27,383 nucleotides of DNA from an uncultured Prevotella sp. (GCA_937916075.1 CALGHW010000157.1:1-27383); one strand, 5' to 3'; counted from the first letter of the stretch, positions 1 to 7,433 are shown. Notes: generated by a model not told the origin, from the letters alone. Made by a program: numbers and translations.

Positions 1-52
1 GAGCACCTGACTGTTAATCAGGGGGTCGTTGGTTCAAGCCCATCTTGAAGCG
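1..52 (+). tRNA. tRNA-Asn (GTT), 5' part missing
   Basis: This is the 3' portion of a tRNA cut by the window edge. The anticodon stem CCTGA/TCAGG closes a seven-base loop CTGTTAA, which puts GTT (Asn) at positions 34-36. A T-arm with TTCAAGC in the loop follows. The 3' acceptor strand TTGAAGC (45-51) ends in discriminator G52. No CCA is encoded. One T-T mismatch is present in the T stem (GTTGG/CCATC). A hairpin terminator follows directly. The missing 5' half should carry GCTTCAA in the acceptor strand. Confidence 0.92.
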
Positions 53-60
53 CAATATTC

Positions 61-103
61 AAAGCCTTGCAAGTCAAAAACTTGCGAGGCTTTATTGTTT
101 TTA
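61..103 (+). terminator. Terminator after tRNA-Asn
   Basis: A 14-bp stem (61-74 with 80-93, one G-T wobble) closes a CAAAA loop. It is followed by the T-rich stretch ATTGTTTTT. It lies 8 bases after the tRNA and fits a rho-independent terminator of the tRNA transcript. Confidence 0.8.
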
Positions 104-200
104 TACGTTTCAACGTTGCACTCTATTGGGAGCAACGGATTTGCGCCCAATATTCTCAAACTTCATGGTTACCTGCAAAAGTGTGTGAATATGATATACA

Positions 201-518
201 CCAGAAATATTCTTCGACCTGTACGGTTGAGCAATGTAGTGGGTGCGGTGTCTCACCGCACAATACAATTTGGGATATCCATTATTTTTAATGATGATTT
301 TTTATTACATTCAATTCTGTCAAGAAAATGAAGTTGCCTGATTACGAAGAGAAAGTTGCCTGATTTCTGGGAGAAACTTGGCAACTTTCTCTTCGTAATC
401 AGGCAATTTTCTCATTCCAGCCGTTTCAGTCGCTCTGAAAGAAGCTTTGAATGGATATGAAATATCTTTATATCGCAACGCTTGTTCCTCAACCGTACAG
501 CTCGATATTCTTTTCTGG
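201..518. repeat. Imperfect 31-bp inverted repeat flanking the palindrome
   Basis: Bases 201-231 and the reverse complement of 488-518 agree at 24 of 31 positions. The inner 13 bp CTGTACGGTTGAG and the outer CCAGAAA are identical. Between them the 8-mer ATATTCTT occurs in the same strand orientation in both arms, so it is opposite relative to the flanks. The pair encloses palindromic repeat copy 1. It could be the ends of a small non-autonomous element or two regulatory sites. No target-site duplication is evident. Confidence 0.5.
331..410 (+). repeat. Palindromic interspersed repeat, copy 1
   Basis: A long hairpin has a 30-bp stem (331-360 with 380-409; one G-T wobble near the base) and a 19-nt loop TGATTTCTGGGAGAAACTT (361-379). 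The left side also contains two tandem 22-bp versions of the same unit (331-352 and 353-374), both starting AAGTTGCCTGATT. The same element, inverted, lies at 21678-21758. The loop is not symmetrical, so the orientation of each copy can be assigned. It behaves like a dispersed REP- or MITE-like element. No T run adjoins it, so its role as a terminator here is doubtful. Confidence 0.85.
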
Positions 519-594
519 ATTCTCGCATCTCAGGAAATGGAGCTTGTCAAGTAATCATGTATATGGGGCACATTAGCCCTACAAATGGTCAGTT

Positions 595-626
595 TTAGAG
601 CCGGTCATCTTGGTGACCGGCTCTAA
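595..626. repeat. Perfect 13-bp hairpin
   Basis: TTAGAGCCGGTCA (595-607) pairs fully with TGACCGGCTCTAA (614-626) around a six-base loop TCTTGG. It is GC-rich but has no T run on either strand, so it is not a standard terminator. It lies about 160 bp upstream of the Rpn-type gene. Function unknown. Confidence 0.6.
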
Positions 627-759
627 GGTAGGCAAGAAACCATGCTAAACGGGGCGGTTTTTGCCCATTCTTCACGCACGCCCCATGACAAACATCTACA
701 CTTTGCAGAATGAGCCCAATTTATATGCCTAAGACAATAACATCATAACGTTTTTTATT

Positions 760-767
760 TAACTTTG
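760..767 (+). promoter_or_regulatory. Bacteroidota -7 box for the Rpn-type gene
   Basis: TAacTTTG matches the Bacteroidota -7 consensus TAnnTTTG. No clear TTTG sits 19-21 nt upstream. The coding start at 788 would leave a leader of about 15 bases. Confidence 0.55.
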
Positions 768-787
768 CAAACAAAAAGAACGAACGC

Positions 788-1816
788 ATGAAAATATCTG
801 TAGCGAACCCAATATACGACTCCGTGTTCAAGTTTCTCATGGAAGATGAACGCATAGCCAAGACCGTGCTCTCCGCCTTGCTGAAAAAAGAGGTAGAGAG
901 CGTGGAGATGCGCCGTCATGAACATCCCAACATCACCCGCGACAACCTTTCCATGTTCAGAATCGACTTTGCCGCAAGGATAAAGGAAGACGACGGCACA
1001 ACACGACTGGTATTGATAGAATTGCAGAAAACATGGCTTGACACAGAGACCCTCCGCTTCCGCCGTTACCTGGCCGCCCAATACAATGCGGAAGAAAACA
1101 TGGTGAAAGAGGGAGAAAACGAGGGATATGCCTTGCCAATGATAGCCATCTATTTGCTGGGCCACCGCATCGGGGATATTGACGCACCCGTGGTTTATGT
1201 GGGGCACAGAGCCTTGGACTACGACGGACATGAGGTGGCCAATGGCGACAAAGACCCCTTCATTCATAGCCTTATCCATGACAGTATCATTGTGCAAATA
1301 CCCTTGCTTCACGGAAAGATAAACAACCGGCTGGACAAGGTGCTCAGTGTGTTTGACCAGAAAAAAAGAACCTCAAAAAGTCAACAGATTATCAACCTCG
1401 AGGAAGACATGTATGAGAGTGACCCTGAAATGATGCGCATTGTCCACCGACTCAGCCTTGCCACCATGAGCGCAGAAGTGCGCCAGGAAATGAATGATGA
1501 AGACGAATTTTATTCTGTCATTGAGGCACGGGACACACAGGTGATGAGACTGAACAAAAAGCTCTCCGAACAGCAATCCAAGCTCTCCGAACAGCAATCC
1601 AAGCTCTCCGAACAGCAGTCCAAGCTCTCCGAACAGCAGTCCAAGCTCTCCGAACAGCAGTCCAAGCTCTCCGAACAGCAGTCTCTCTTGTCAGAGAAAG
1701 ATTCGCAAATCAAGACGATGGCTCAAGTCATGCAAGGCAATGGCGTCCCCTTAGAAATCATCGCGCGGAGCATGAACAAAAGCATAGAAGAGGTTGAAGC
1801 CTTACTGAAATCATAG
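788..1816 (+). CDS. Rpn/PDDEXK-family nuclease (putative transposase) with heptad repeats
   Basis: A 342-residue protein resembling the 'Rpn family recombination-promoting nuclease / putative transposase' group (PD-(D/E)XK_2). The N-terminal domain starts with PIYDSVFKFLMEDE. It carries a nuclease-like core: Asp60 in FRIDFAARI, then Glu78 and Gln80 in LIELQK, the D...ExQ variant of the PD-(D/E)XK motif. A helical region follows. Residues 258-299 are six copies of KLSEQQS, then one variant LLSEKDS, forming a predicted coiled coil. The C-terminal end (PLEIIARSMNKSIEEVEALL) is the small helical tail common in this family. The gene stands alone with its own -7 box at 760-767. Family members are linked to recombination and, in some cases, phage defence; no role is shown here. 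The DNA repeats differ only at synonymous sites, so the array looks recently expanded. Confidence 0.85.
   Translation: MKISVANPIYDSVFKFLMEDERIAKTVLSALLKKEVESVEMRRHEHPNITRDNLSMFRIDFAARIKEDDGTTRLVLIELQKTWLDTETLRFRRYLAAQYNAEENMVKEGENEGYALPMIAIYLLGHRIGDIDAPVVYVGHRALDYDGHEVANGDKDPFIHSLIHDSIIVQIPLLHGKINNRLDKVLSVFDQKKRTSKSQQIINLEEDMYESDPEMMRIVHRLSLATMSAEVRQEMNDEDEFYSVIEARDTQVMRLNKKLSEQQSKLSEQQSKLSEQQSKLSEQQSKLSEQQSKLSEQQSLLSEKDSQIKTMAQVMQGNGVPLEIIARSMNKSIEEVEALLKS
1559..1684 (+). repeat. Six 21-bp in-frame tandem repeats (KLSEQQS)
   Basis: Six consecutive 21-bp units encode KLSEQQS. The copies differ only at silent positions (CAA or CAG for Gln, TCC or TCT for Ser). The period is a multiple of three, so gain or loss of units keeps the frame and changes only the coiled-coil length. 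A seventh, diverged unit (LLSEKDS) follows at 1685-1705. Confidence 0.97.
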
Positions 1817-1868
1817 GCCGCACATCTCGCAGCACAAAATATGCCTTTGAGGAAACGGAAAAGAATGT

Positions 1869-1893
1869 CATGGATGGAAAAAATGCATCCATG
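1869..1893. promoter_or_regulatory. Inverted repeat upstream of the xylanase promoter
   Basis: CATGGATG (1869-1876) and CATCCATG (1886-1893) form a perfect 8-bp inverted repeat with a 9-base spacer. It ends 3 bases before the -33 box of the xylanase promoter, a common position for a regulator site. No regulator gene lies nearby, so the partner is unknown. Confidence 0.4.
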
Positions 1894-1895
1894 CG

Positions 1896-1926
1896 TTTGT
1901 CATGTCATGCATTTGTATTATCTTTG
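1896..1926 (+). promoter_or_regulatory. Promoter of the GH10 xylanase
   Basis: TTTG at 1896-1899, exactly 19 bases, then TAtcTTTG at 1919-1926. This is a full match to the Bacteroidota primary sigma consensus TTTG-N19-TAnnTTTG. Transcription should begin near 1931-1934, leaving a leader of about 35 bases before the ATG at 1969. Confidence 0.8.
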
Positions 1927-1968
1927 CAGCACCAAATATTCTATTAACAACTATCTTAAAAACAAAAC

Positions 1969-4900
1969 ATGACGTATCTAAAAAGAAATCCGTGGCGCGC
2001 ATGGGGAATAACCCTTTGCCTGTCACTTGCGCCTGTCTGCGGACAAGCACAGACCTTCGATTTCGAGGATTGCGAAATCGGACAGAAGTTTACCATGTGG
2101 AATGTGGACACTGGCAATATCACCGACCCGGCTGAAGCCGAAGCCGAAGTGGTGGCCGACCCTACCAATCCAGCCAACAAGGTGCTGCACGTGACAGTCA
2201 AGCGATGGGGTACCTTCTTCACACTCAACTTGCCACAAGCCTTGGCCGGACACCTGCTCACCGACCAAAAGAACAGCATCACCTTCGACCTATACCGACC
2301 GGCCACTGACGCTGATGACTACAAGCAGTTTCATGCTTATCTGGGCAAAGACAAGCTCTACCAGGATGAGAAATATCCTTATCAGGGCGACAAAGCCACA
2401 TGGGTCAAAAAGGAATATCCACTCAGCCCCGTAACGACGGCGGCCGACAACGAGACCAATCTGCACATCGGTATCCATCACAACAACTCGGAATATTATG
2501 TGGACAACATCCGTCTCAAGGGCACGTATGACGATTATTTCGTGGCCGACGATGACAACAGGCTGATAGATATCTGCGAGAAAAACACATCGAGCAGTTA
2601 CAAGGTGTGGAACACGCCTATTCTTATCCCGGAAGGAAAGACACTCGACATACGCACCTCGCGCTATACCTATTTCAACGGCAAGGTGGAGGGGAAAGGC
2701 ATACTCAACCTCTACGCCGGAGGTGAGCGCACCTATTTGGGCAGCAATGACAAAAACGCCAAAAACTATCACCCTGACTGGAACGCCTTCAGCGGCACAC
2801 TCCATATCTATCCTTATCAAGAGGTAGAGGCAAGCGCCGGATTCTATGGGCTGGTATGGATGTCGGGCAAGACTTTCGCACCCGACAACGCCGCCCAAAA
2901 CGCTGCCGACGGCAACATCAACCCCTGCTTCAGCCATACCAGCCTCATCTTGCACAATGGTGCCACACTGGCCAGCGAGTCGGGCAAGCGCGGACTGCGG
3001 ATAGGACATCTCGAAACAGAATCTGGCAGTGTCCTGAGCGGATACATCAAGGACAAAACTGGCAATGACGCTTTCTATATGGTGGGCGGAGATAACCAAG
3101 ACGCCAACCTGGCCGGACGCATCATGCCCATGGGCGGCACAAACCTGAACGTCAAGGTGGGACTCGTCAAGGAGGGTACAGGTACCTACCGCATCACAGC
3201 CAACAATAATCTCGTCACTGGCGGACTGCGTATCCTCAACGGGGCCGTCATGGTAAACAATGATTTGGAAAAGACCGAACAGGAGAAACTGACGGGTGGC
3301 ATAGGCCACCTGGCCAACAACGCCTCTGAGGCTGGCGTATATGTCATGACCAAGGGTATCTTGGGCGGTATCGGCAGCGTCGGAACCACAACGGATGTGT
3401 ATGGCACCGTAGCACCGGGTGACGGTGGCATAGGCACACTCACCATCAAGGACTTTACAGGAAGCGCACAGCCCGGATTGACGCTCCACCCGAAAGCGAA
3501 AATCAGGATGGAGGTGACCGACCGCGACCACCACGACCAACTGACCGTGGGTGGTTTACTCGCCCTCGACAACCGGATGGAGGATTTCACCGTATCAGAC
3601 GAGAAGCCCCGCCTCTACATTGAGCTGACCAGCAACCCCACCCTACAAGCGGGTGACGAGCTGACACTCATCACCGCCAGCAACAAGGATGAAGGATGCA
3701 ACTTCGACATTCGTTACCCGAAACAATATACCTGGAAGACGGAAGAACGACAGACTGCCGACGGAGGATATGCCTTGGTAGCCACCGTGACCTCTCTGGA
3801 ATATGGCGGACAGGGGGAATGGACTGATGACGAGGATGGCGGTGACCAAAAAAAAGATGACACCACAATAGACATCGACAAAGAAAAACAGGATGCCACA
3901 CCGCTGAGGACGTACGCAGAAAAAGCCAACAAGTTTGTGGGAAGTTGTGTTTCACTCTATGACGGCAAGGTCAACGTGGACGACGAAAGCGACGCCAAGA
4001 CTCAACTGCTGGACAAGGAATTTAATATGGTTGTATGCGAGAATGAGATGAAGTTTGACGCCACCGAACCGTCTCAAGGCAACTTCAACTATTATAACGG
4101 TGACCGCCTGATAGACTTTGCCCAAAGACACAACATGAGGGTGAGAGGCCATGCCTTGGTATGGCACTCCCAGGTTCCGTCATGGCTGAGTGCTGACGGC
4201 AAAAAGAATGACAAGAATTTCACGGCCGACGAGCTGACAGCCATCATGAACAACCATATTGACAACGTGGTGGAACATTGGAAAGGCAAAGTGGCCGAAT
4301 GGGATGTATGTAACGAGGTGCTCGACGACGACCAGTCTGTCGTGCGGACCAACCCCACAGCCTTCAAGCTTCGCTCGGCTTCCATATGGAGCTTTGCCGG
4401 CAACGACTATATAGAGAAGGCGTTCCGGCGGGCTCATGAGGCCGACCCTGACGCCCAACTGATTCTGAACGACTATGGCGTGGAATTTCAGGGACAGGCC
4501 AAGGCTGAGGCTTTCTACAACCTGGCCAAATACTTGAAAGAGAAGGGCGTGCCCATCCACGGCGTTGGACTGCAATGTCATCTCGACGTGGGCAAGGTGG
4601 ACATCGACCGGCTGAAGGCCACGCTTGACCGCTTTAAAGCCATCGGACTGCGCTGCATCATCACCGAGCTGGACCTCGGCATGGACGACACCGAAGCCAA
4701 CCGACAGCAACAGGCCAAGGACTTCTACAACATCGCCAAGACGGCCATGGAAGCCGACAACTGCAACGAACTGATGATTTGGGGACTGGCCGACAACATG
4801 ACCTGGCGCAACAACCGCAATCCCCTACTCTATGACGCCAACCTCAATCCGAAAGAGGCTTACTACGGCATCCATGCCGGCATACGAGAAGCAGCTGCCA

Positions 4901-5082
4901 ACGCTGCCACTGGCATCACGCCAACCTCTGCCGACATCCGCGGCAACCAGCCGTCGGCCACCGAGACGTTTTACAACCTGCAAGGACAAAAGGTGGAACA
5001 TCCTTCCGAACGAGGCATCTACATCATTTGCCAAAGGGCTGGCGACGGTAGCCGGAAAGCGATGAAGGTATGGAAGAAATAA
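1969..5082 (+). CDS. Secreted multidomain endo-1,4-beta-xylanase, GH10
   Basis: A 1037-residue enzyme that cuts internal beta-1,4 bonds of xylan. It starts with a signal peptide (about 1-27, ending near CGQAQ). A probable beta-sandwich region follows (about 29-190; carbohydrate binding is a guess). A beta-helix-like middle (about 210-600) includes an autotransporter-type repeat near residue 400 (GTGTYRITANNNLVTGGLRI). An acidic linker near 620-640 leads to the GH10 barrel (about 643-980). The catalytic pair is Glu783 (acid/base, in WDVCNE) and Glu900 (nucleophile, in ITELD); WHSQVPSWL and the other GH10 motifs are present. The last 35 residues (NLQGQKV...GIYII) resemble the C-terminal segment of many secreted Prevotella proteins, possibly a degenerate sorting signal. 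It has its own promoter and faces the GH127 gene, suggesting joint arabinoxylan breakdown. No SusC/SusD pair is in view. Confidence 0.93.
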   Translation: MTYLKRNPWRAWGITLCLSLAPVCGQAQTFDFEDCEIGQKFTMWNVDTGNITDPAEAEAEVVADPTNPANKVLHVTVKRWGTFFTLNLPQALAGHLLTDQKNSITFDLYRPATDADDYKQFHAYLGKDKLYQDEKYPYQGDKATWVKKEYPLSPVTTAADNETNLHIGIHHNNSEYYVDNIRLKGTYDDYFVADDDNRLIDICEKNTSSSYKVWNTPILIPEGKTLDIRTSRYTYFNGKVEGKGILNLYAGGERTYLGSNDKNAKNYHPDWNAFSGTLHIYPYQEVEASAGFYGLVWMSGKTFAPDNAAQNAADGNINPCFSHTSLILHNGATLASESGKRGLRIGHLETESGSVLSGYIKDKTGNDAFYMVGGDNQDANLAGRIMPMGGTNLNVKVGLVKEGTGTYRITANNNLVTGGLRILNGAVMVNNDLEKTEQEKLTGGIGHLANNASEAGVYVMTKGILGGIGSVGTTTDVYGTVAPGDGGIGTLTIKDFTGSAQPGLTLHPKAKIRMEVTDRDHHDQLTVGGLLALDNRMEDFTVSDEKPRLYIELTSNPTLQAGDELTLITASNKDEGCNFDIRYPKQYTWKTEERQTADGGYALVATVTSLEYGGQGEWTDDEDGGDQKKDDTTIDIDKEKQDATPLRTYAEKANKFVGSCVSLYDGKVNVDDESDAKTQLLDKEFNMVVCENEMKFDATEPSQGNFNYYNGDRLIDFAQRHNMRVRGHALVWHSQVPSWLSADGKKNDKNFTADELTAIMNNHIDNVVEHWKGKVAEWDVCNEVLDDDQSVVRTNPTAFKLRSASIWSFAGNDYIEKAFRRAHEADPDAQLILNDYGVEFQGQAKAEAFYNLAKYLKEKGVPIHGVGLQCHLDVGKVDIDRLKATLDRFKAIGLRCIITELDLGMDDTEANRQQQAKDFYNIAKTAMEADNCNELMIWGLADNMTWRNNRNPLLYDANLNPKEAYYGIHAGIREAAANAATGITPTSADIRGNQPSATETFYNLQGQKVEHPSERGIYIICQRAGDGSRKAMKVWKK

Positions 5083-5112
5083 CTGACGGGCATTTTTCCT
5101 GAAACCAAAAGG

Positions 5113-5160
5113 AAGACGGGTGTGTAGAGATTTTCCTCTCTACACACCCGTCTTTCTTTA
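5113..5160 (+). terminator. Hairpin terminator between convergent glycosidase genes
   Basis: A perfect 18-bp stem (5113-5130 with 5137-5154) closes a TTTTCC loop and is followed by TCTTTATC. It ends the xylanase transcript 31 bases after the stop codon. Being symmetrical, it may also stop transcripts of the opposing GH127 gene, although its T run on that strand (CCTTTTGG) is weak. Confidence 0.85.
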
Positions 5161-5180
5161 TCTTGTCGTATTATTGATTT

Positions 5181-5217
5181 TAAGTAGGTATTTAAATTTA
5201 TTTTGAACACCTACTTA
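5181..5217 (-). repeat. Inverted repeat over the GH127 stop codon
   Basis: TAAGTAGGT (5181-5189) and ACCTACTTA (5209-5217) form a 9-bp stem with a 19-base AT-rich loop. On the minus strand the stem begins with the TAA stop codon of the GH127 gene. It lacks a T run and may protect the mRNA 3' end. Confidence 0.45.
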
Positions 5218-7212
5218 CAAATCCTTCTTCAGCCATACTTCCATCTTGCCTACGCCGCGATGGTTCCAGGCATAATAGGGAATGAGAGTGAGACGAACGT
5301 CCTTCACGCTGACACGTCCCTCTTTATCCTGAGAAAGAGCCTGACCAGTAGTAGTCAGTTCACGGATACCGCCCACGACACCGGGACAGTTGACCACGTC
5401 AAACTTTGGATTCTTGTTCCATACAAAACGGAAGATATCCATATTCTGATTATCCTTCCACTCAGCACAATACACCAGCGGACCACGCTCCACGGCCATA
5501 CGACCCTGGTCGTCCTTCACCTGACTGTTGGCCACCACCGTGCGAGGCTCCATATCGAAATGTACGCGCACCACGTCGCCCTTCTTCCACTGTCGGTTGA
5601 TGGCCATATAGCCCTTCTGGAGCTGGCCGTCTACCTTCTGTCCGTTGACAGTCACGGTATATCCCGTTTGCTTGCCGTCATTGAACGTATAGAGATCGCT
5701 CGGCACCACCTCGCCACGTACCCAACCGGGGATACGGACCATCATCTGAAAGTCTTTCTGCTTAGTGGCCAATACTTTGATGCTGATATCACCGTCCCAG
5801 GGATACTGGGTGGTTTGTTCCAAAGTCACTGTCTTGCCAGCGACATTGACCGTGGAGGTATTGCCTACAAAGAGGTTGACATAGAGTTGACGGTCTTTCA
5901 CGGCATACACATAGCCCGGCACGGAAGGAATGAAGCGGCACAGGTTGCTGGGGCAACAGGCACAGCCAAACCAGGGCTGACGCTCAATGGAGTTGTCGGC
6001 ATTGAAGCGATATTTGCCGTCACAGGCCAAGGGATTGGGATAGAAGAATCGGCCTCCGTCGATGCTCATGCCGCTGATGACACCATTATACAAAGTGCGC
6101 TCCAAGAAGTCGATATACTTGGAGTCGCCATGAAGCAAGAACATACGCTGGCCAAGATAGACCATGGAAATGGCGGCACAGGTCTCGTTATAAGCCGTAA
6201 GATTGGGCAGCTCGTAGTTGGCGCCAAACGCCTCACCGGCATGTCGGGCACCGACACCGCCTGTGAGATAGTATTTCTTCGACACGATATTGTTCCAGAT
6301 GGCATCAATAGCCTTGATGTAAGCAGAGTCGCCGGTGAGGGCGGCCACATCAGCCATACCGGCATACATATAGCCTGCGCGTACAGCATGTCCCACTGCC
6401 TCCTTCTGGTCTACCACGGGCTGGTGGCTCTGGCTGTAGGCATTCTTATGAGCCGTCTTGCCACGGTAATCCAACAGGTACTTGGCCTCATCAAGATATT
6501 TTTTCTCACCGGTAAGCACATACAGGCGAGCCAGGGCCATCTCGGCTATCTGATGACCAGGAACCACTGTGGCCTGGTCCTTGCCGGGACCTACCTCGCG
6601 CACAACACAGTCGGCATAGCGGCGGGCGATATTCAAGAACTTGGTGGAACCAGTGGCCTGATAGTGTGCACAGGCGGCATCAACCATATGGCCCAAGTTG
6701 TAGAGTTCATGGCTCAACTCTTCCTCTTTTTCCCAACGCTTACTACCAGCCCATCCGTGAGGTTTTTGGGGATTGATAGTACGGGCAGTGTAGAGATAGC
6801 CGTCGGGTTCCTGGGCAGCTCCTACAATGTCGAGCACGGAGTCGATATACTGTTTGAGCTTCTTGTCCGGATAGCTCTGGAGCACGTAGCTGGCTCCCTC
6901 AATGGTCTTGTATACATCCGTATCGTCGAAAGAGTAGCCCATGAATTTGCTGACATCATATTTGTCAGAGGGATGGGCGGCCTTGACAAAGTTCTCGTAA
7001 CGGCCCTCGCTCTTACACTTGCTGAAAGCCAATGGGATGGTCACCTCACGGGCGGCTTTGATACGCTGTCCCCAAAAAGTGTTCTGAGAAATCTTCACTG
7101 AGGTAAACGGCACCTGGGTAATGGGATAACCGGCGTGTGCCACTGTTTTCTTGGCTGCCTGTCCGGTAAGGACCAGTGCCGAGAGCAGAATTGCGGTAAG
7201 CGTTTTTTTCAT
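5215..7212 (-). CDS. GH127 beta-L-arabinofuranosidase (DUF1680), secreted
   Basis: A 665-residue glycosidase of family GH127. Characterised members release beta-linked L-arabinofuranose from the non-reducing end of arabinan-type or hydroxyproline-linked chains. A signal peptide (about 1-19, ALVLTGQAA) directs export. An (alpha/alpha)6 barrel follows, then beta-sandwich domains. The zinc/cysteine centre of the family is complete: Glu343 and Cys345 (in YNETC), then Cys419 and Cys420 (in CACCPSN). Cys419 matches the nucleophile position of the family. The ATG at 7212 leads straight into the signal peptide. The gene converges on the GH10 xylanase, so removal of arabinose side groups during arabinoxylan use is likely; the exact substrate cannot be read from sequence. 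A -7 box lies at 7263-7270. Confidence 0.92.
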   Translation of the reverse strand: MKKTLTAILLSALVLTGQAAKKTVAHAGYPITQVPFTSVKISQNTFWGQRIKAAREVTIPLAFSKCKSEGRYENFVKAAHPSDKYDVSKFMGYSFDDTDVYKTIEGASYVLQSYPDKKLKQYIDSVLDIVGAAQEPDGYLYTARTINPQKPHGWAGSKRWEKEEELSHELYNLGHMVDAACAHYQATGSTKFLNIARRYADCVVREVGPGKDQATVVPGHQIAEMALARLYVLTGEKKYLDEAKYLLDYRGKTAHKNAYSQSHQPVVDQKEAVGHAVRAGYMYAGMADVAALTGDSAYIKAIDAIWNNIVSKKYYLTGGVGARHAGEAFGANYELPNLTAYNETCAAISMVYLGQRMFLLHGDSKYIDFLERTLYNGVISGMSIDGGRFFYPNPLACDGKYRFNADNSIERQPWFGCACCPSNLCRFIPSVPGYVYAVKDRQLYVNLFVGNTSTVNVAGKTVTLEQTTQYPWDGDISIKVLATKQKDFQMMVRIPGWVRGEVVPSDLYTFNDGKQTGYTVTVNGQKVDGQLQKGYMAINRQWKKGDVVRVHFDMEPRTVVANSQVKDDQGRMAVERGPLVYCAEWKDNQNMDIFRFVWNKNPKFDVVNCPGVVGGIRELTTTGQALSQDKEGRVSVKDVRLTLIPYYAWNHRGVGKMEVWLKKDL

Positions 7213-7262
7213 TGTCCTTGGTAGTTAATCAATATATCTATTTATGTTTAGGATTGTACTGG

Positions 7263-7270
7263 CAAAGATA
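7263..7270 (-). promoter_or_regulatory. -7 box of the GH127 gene
   Basis: Read on the minus strand this is TATCTTTG, followed by C, a perfect TAnnTTTG box. The start codon is 50 bases downstream. No good TTTG is seen 19-21 bases upstream. Confidence 0.6.
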
Positions 7271-7377
7271 GGCAATATATGTGTATACTGTACACTTTAA
7301 TAAAGAGCTTTAAGTTTTTTTATGACACTTGCCACCTGCACTACACTGAGAATATAAATGGCTCTAATATTCGCCAT

Positions 7378-7433
7378 AAAAAAGGGAGGGTATGCCCAAA
7401 GGTCATTTCACCTTGGACATACCCTCCTTTTAT
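7378..7433 (-). terminator. Terminator of pnp
   Basis: A long imperfect hairpin (about 7381-7402 with 7410-7433; core GGAGGGTATG with CATACCCTCC) is followed on the minus strand by TTTTTT. It lies about 50 bases after the pnp stop codon. A T stretch on the plus side (CCTTTTATTTT) could let it work in both directions. Confidence 0.85.

Larger units (their letters stand above)
104..759. other. Gene-free, AT-rich region with nested inverted repeats
   Basis: I see no convincing gene on either strand over about 650 bases; the open frames near 29-331 start inside the tRNA and resemble nothing. The region holds an imperfect 31-bp inverted repeat (201-231 and 488-518), an 80-bp palindromic repeat between its arms (331-410) and a separate hairpin (595-626). 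Its position just downstream of a tRNA and upstream of an Rpn-type gene suggests remains of mobile DNA, but no integrase or tRNA-end duplication is visible. Confidence 0.6.

Noticed and set aside
29..331. A 100-codon frame after the tRNA
   Set aside because: It starts inside the tRNA-Asn, crosses its terminator and has no family resemblance.
53..780. Integrated element using the tRNA-Asn gene
   Set aside because: No integrase and no duplicate of the tRNA 3' end are visible.
1559..1705. Tandem repeats as a CRISPR array
   Set aside because: There are no spacers, the units are contiguous and in frame, and they encode a heptad coiled coil.
5203..7101. A 632-codon open frame on the plus strand
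   Set aside because: It lies opposite the GH127 gene, whose protein has the complete family motifs; the plus-strand translation looks like an antisense shadow.
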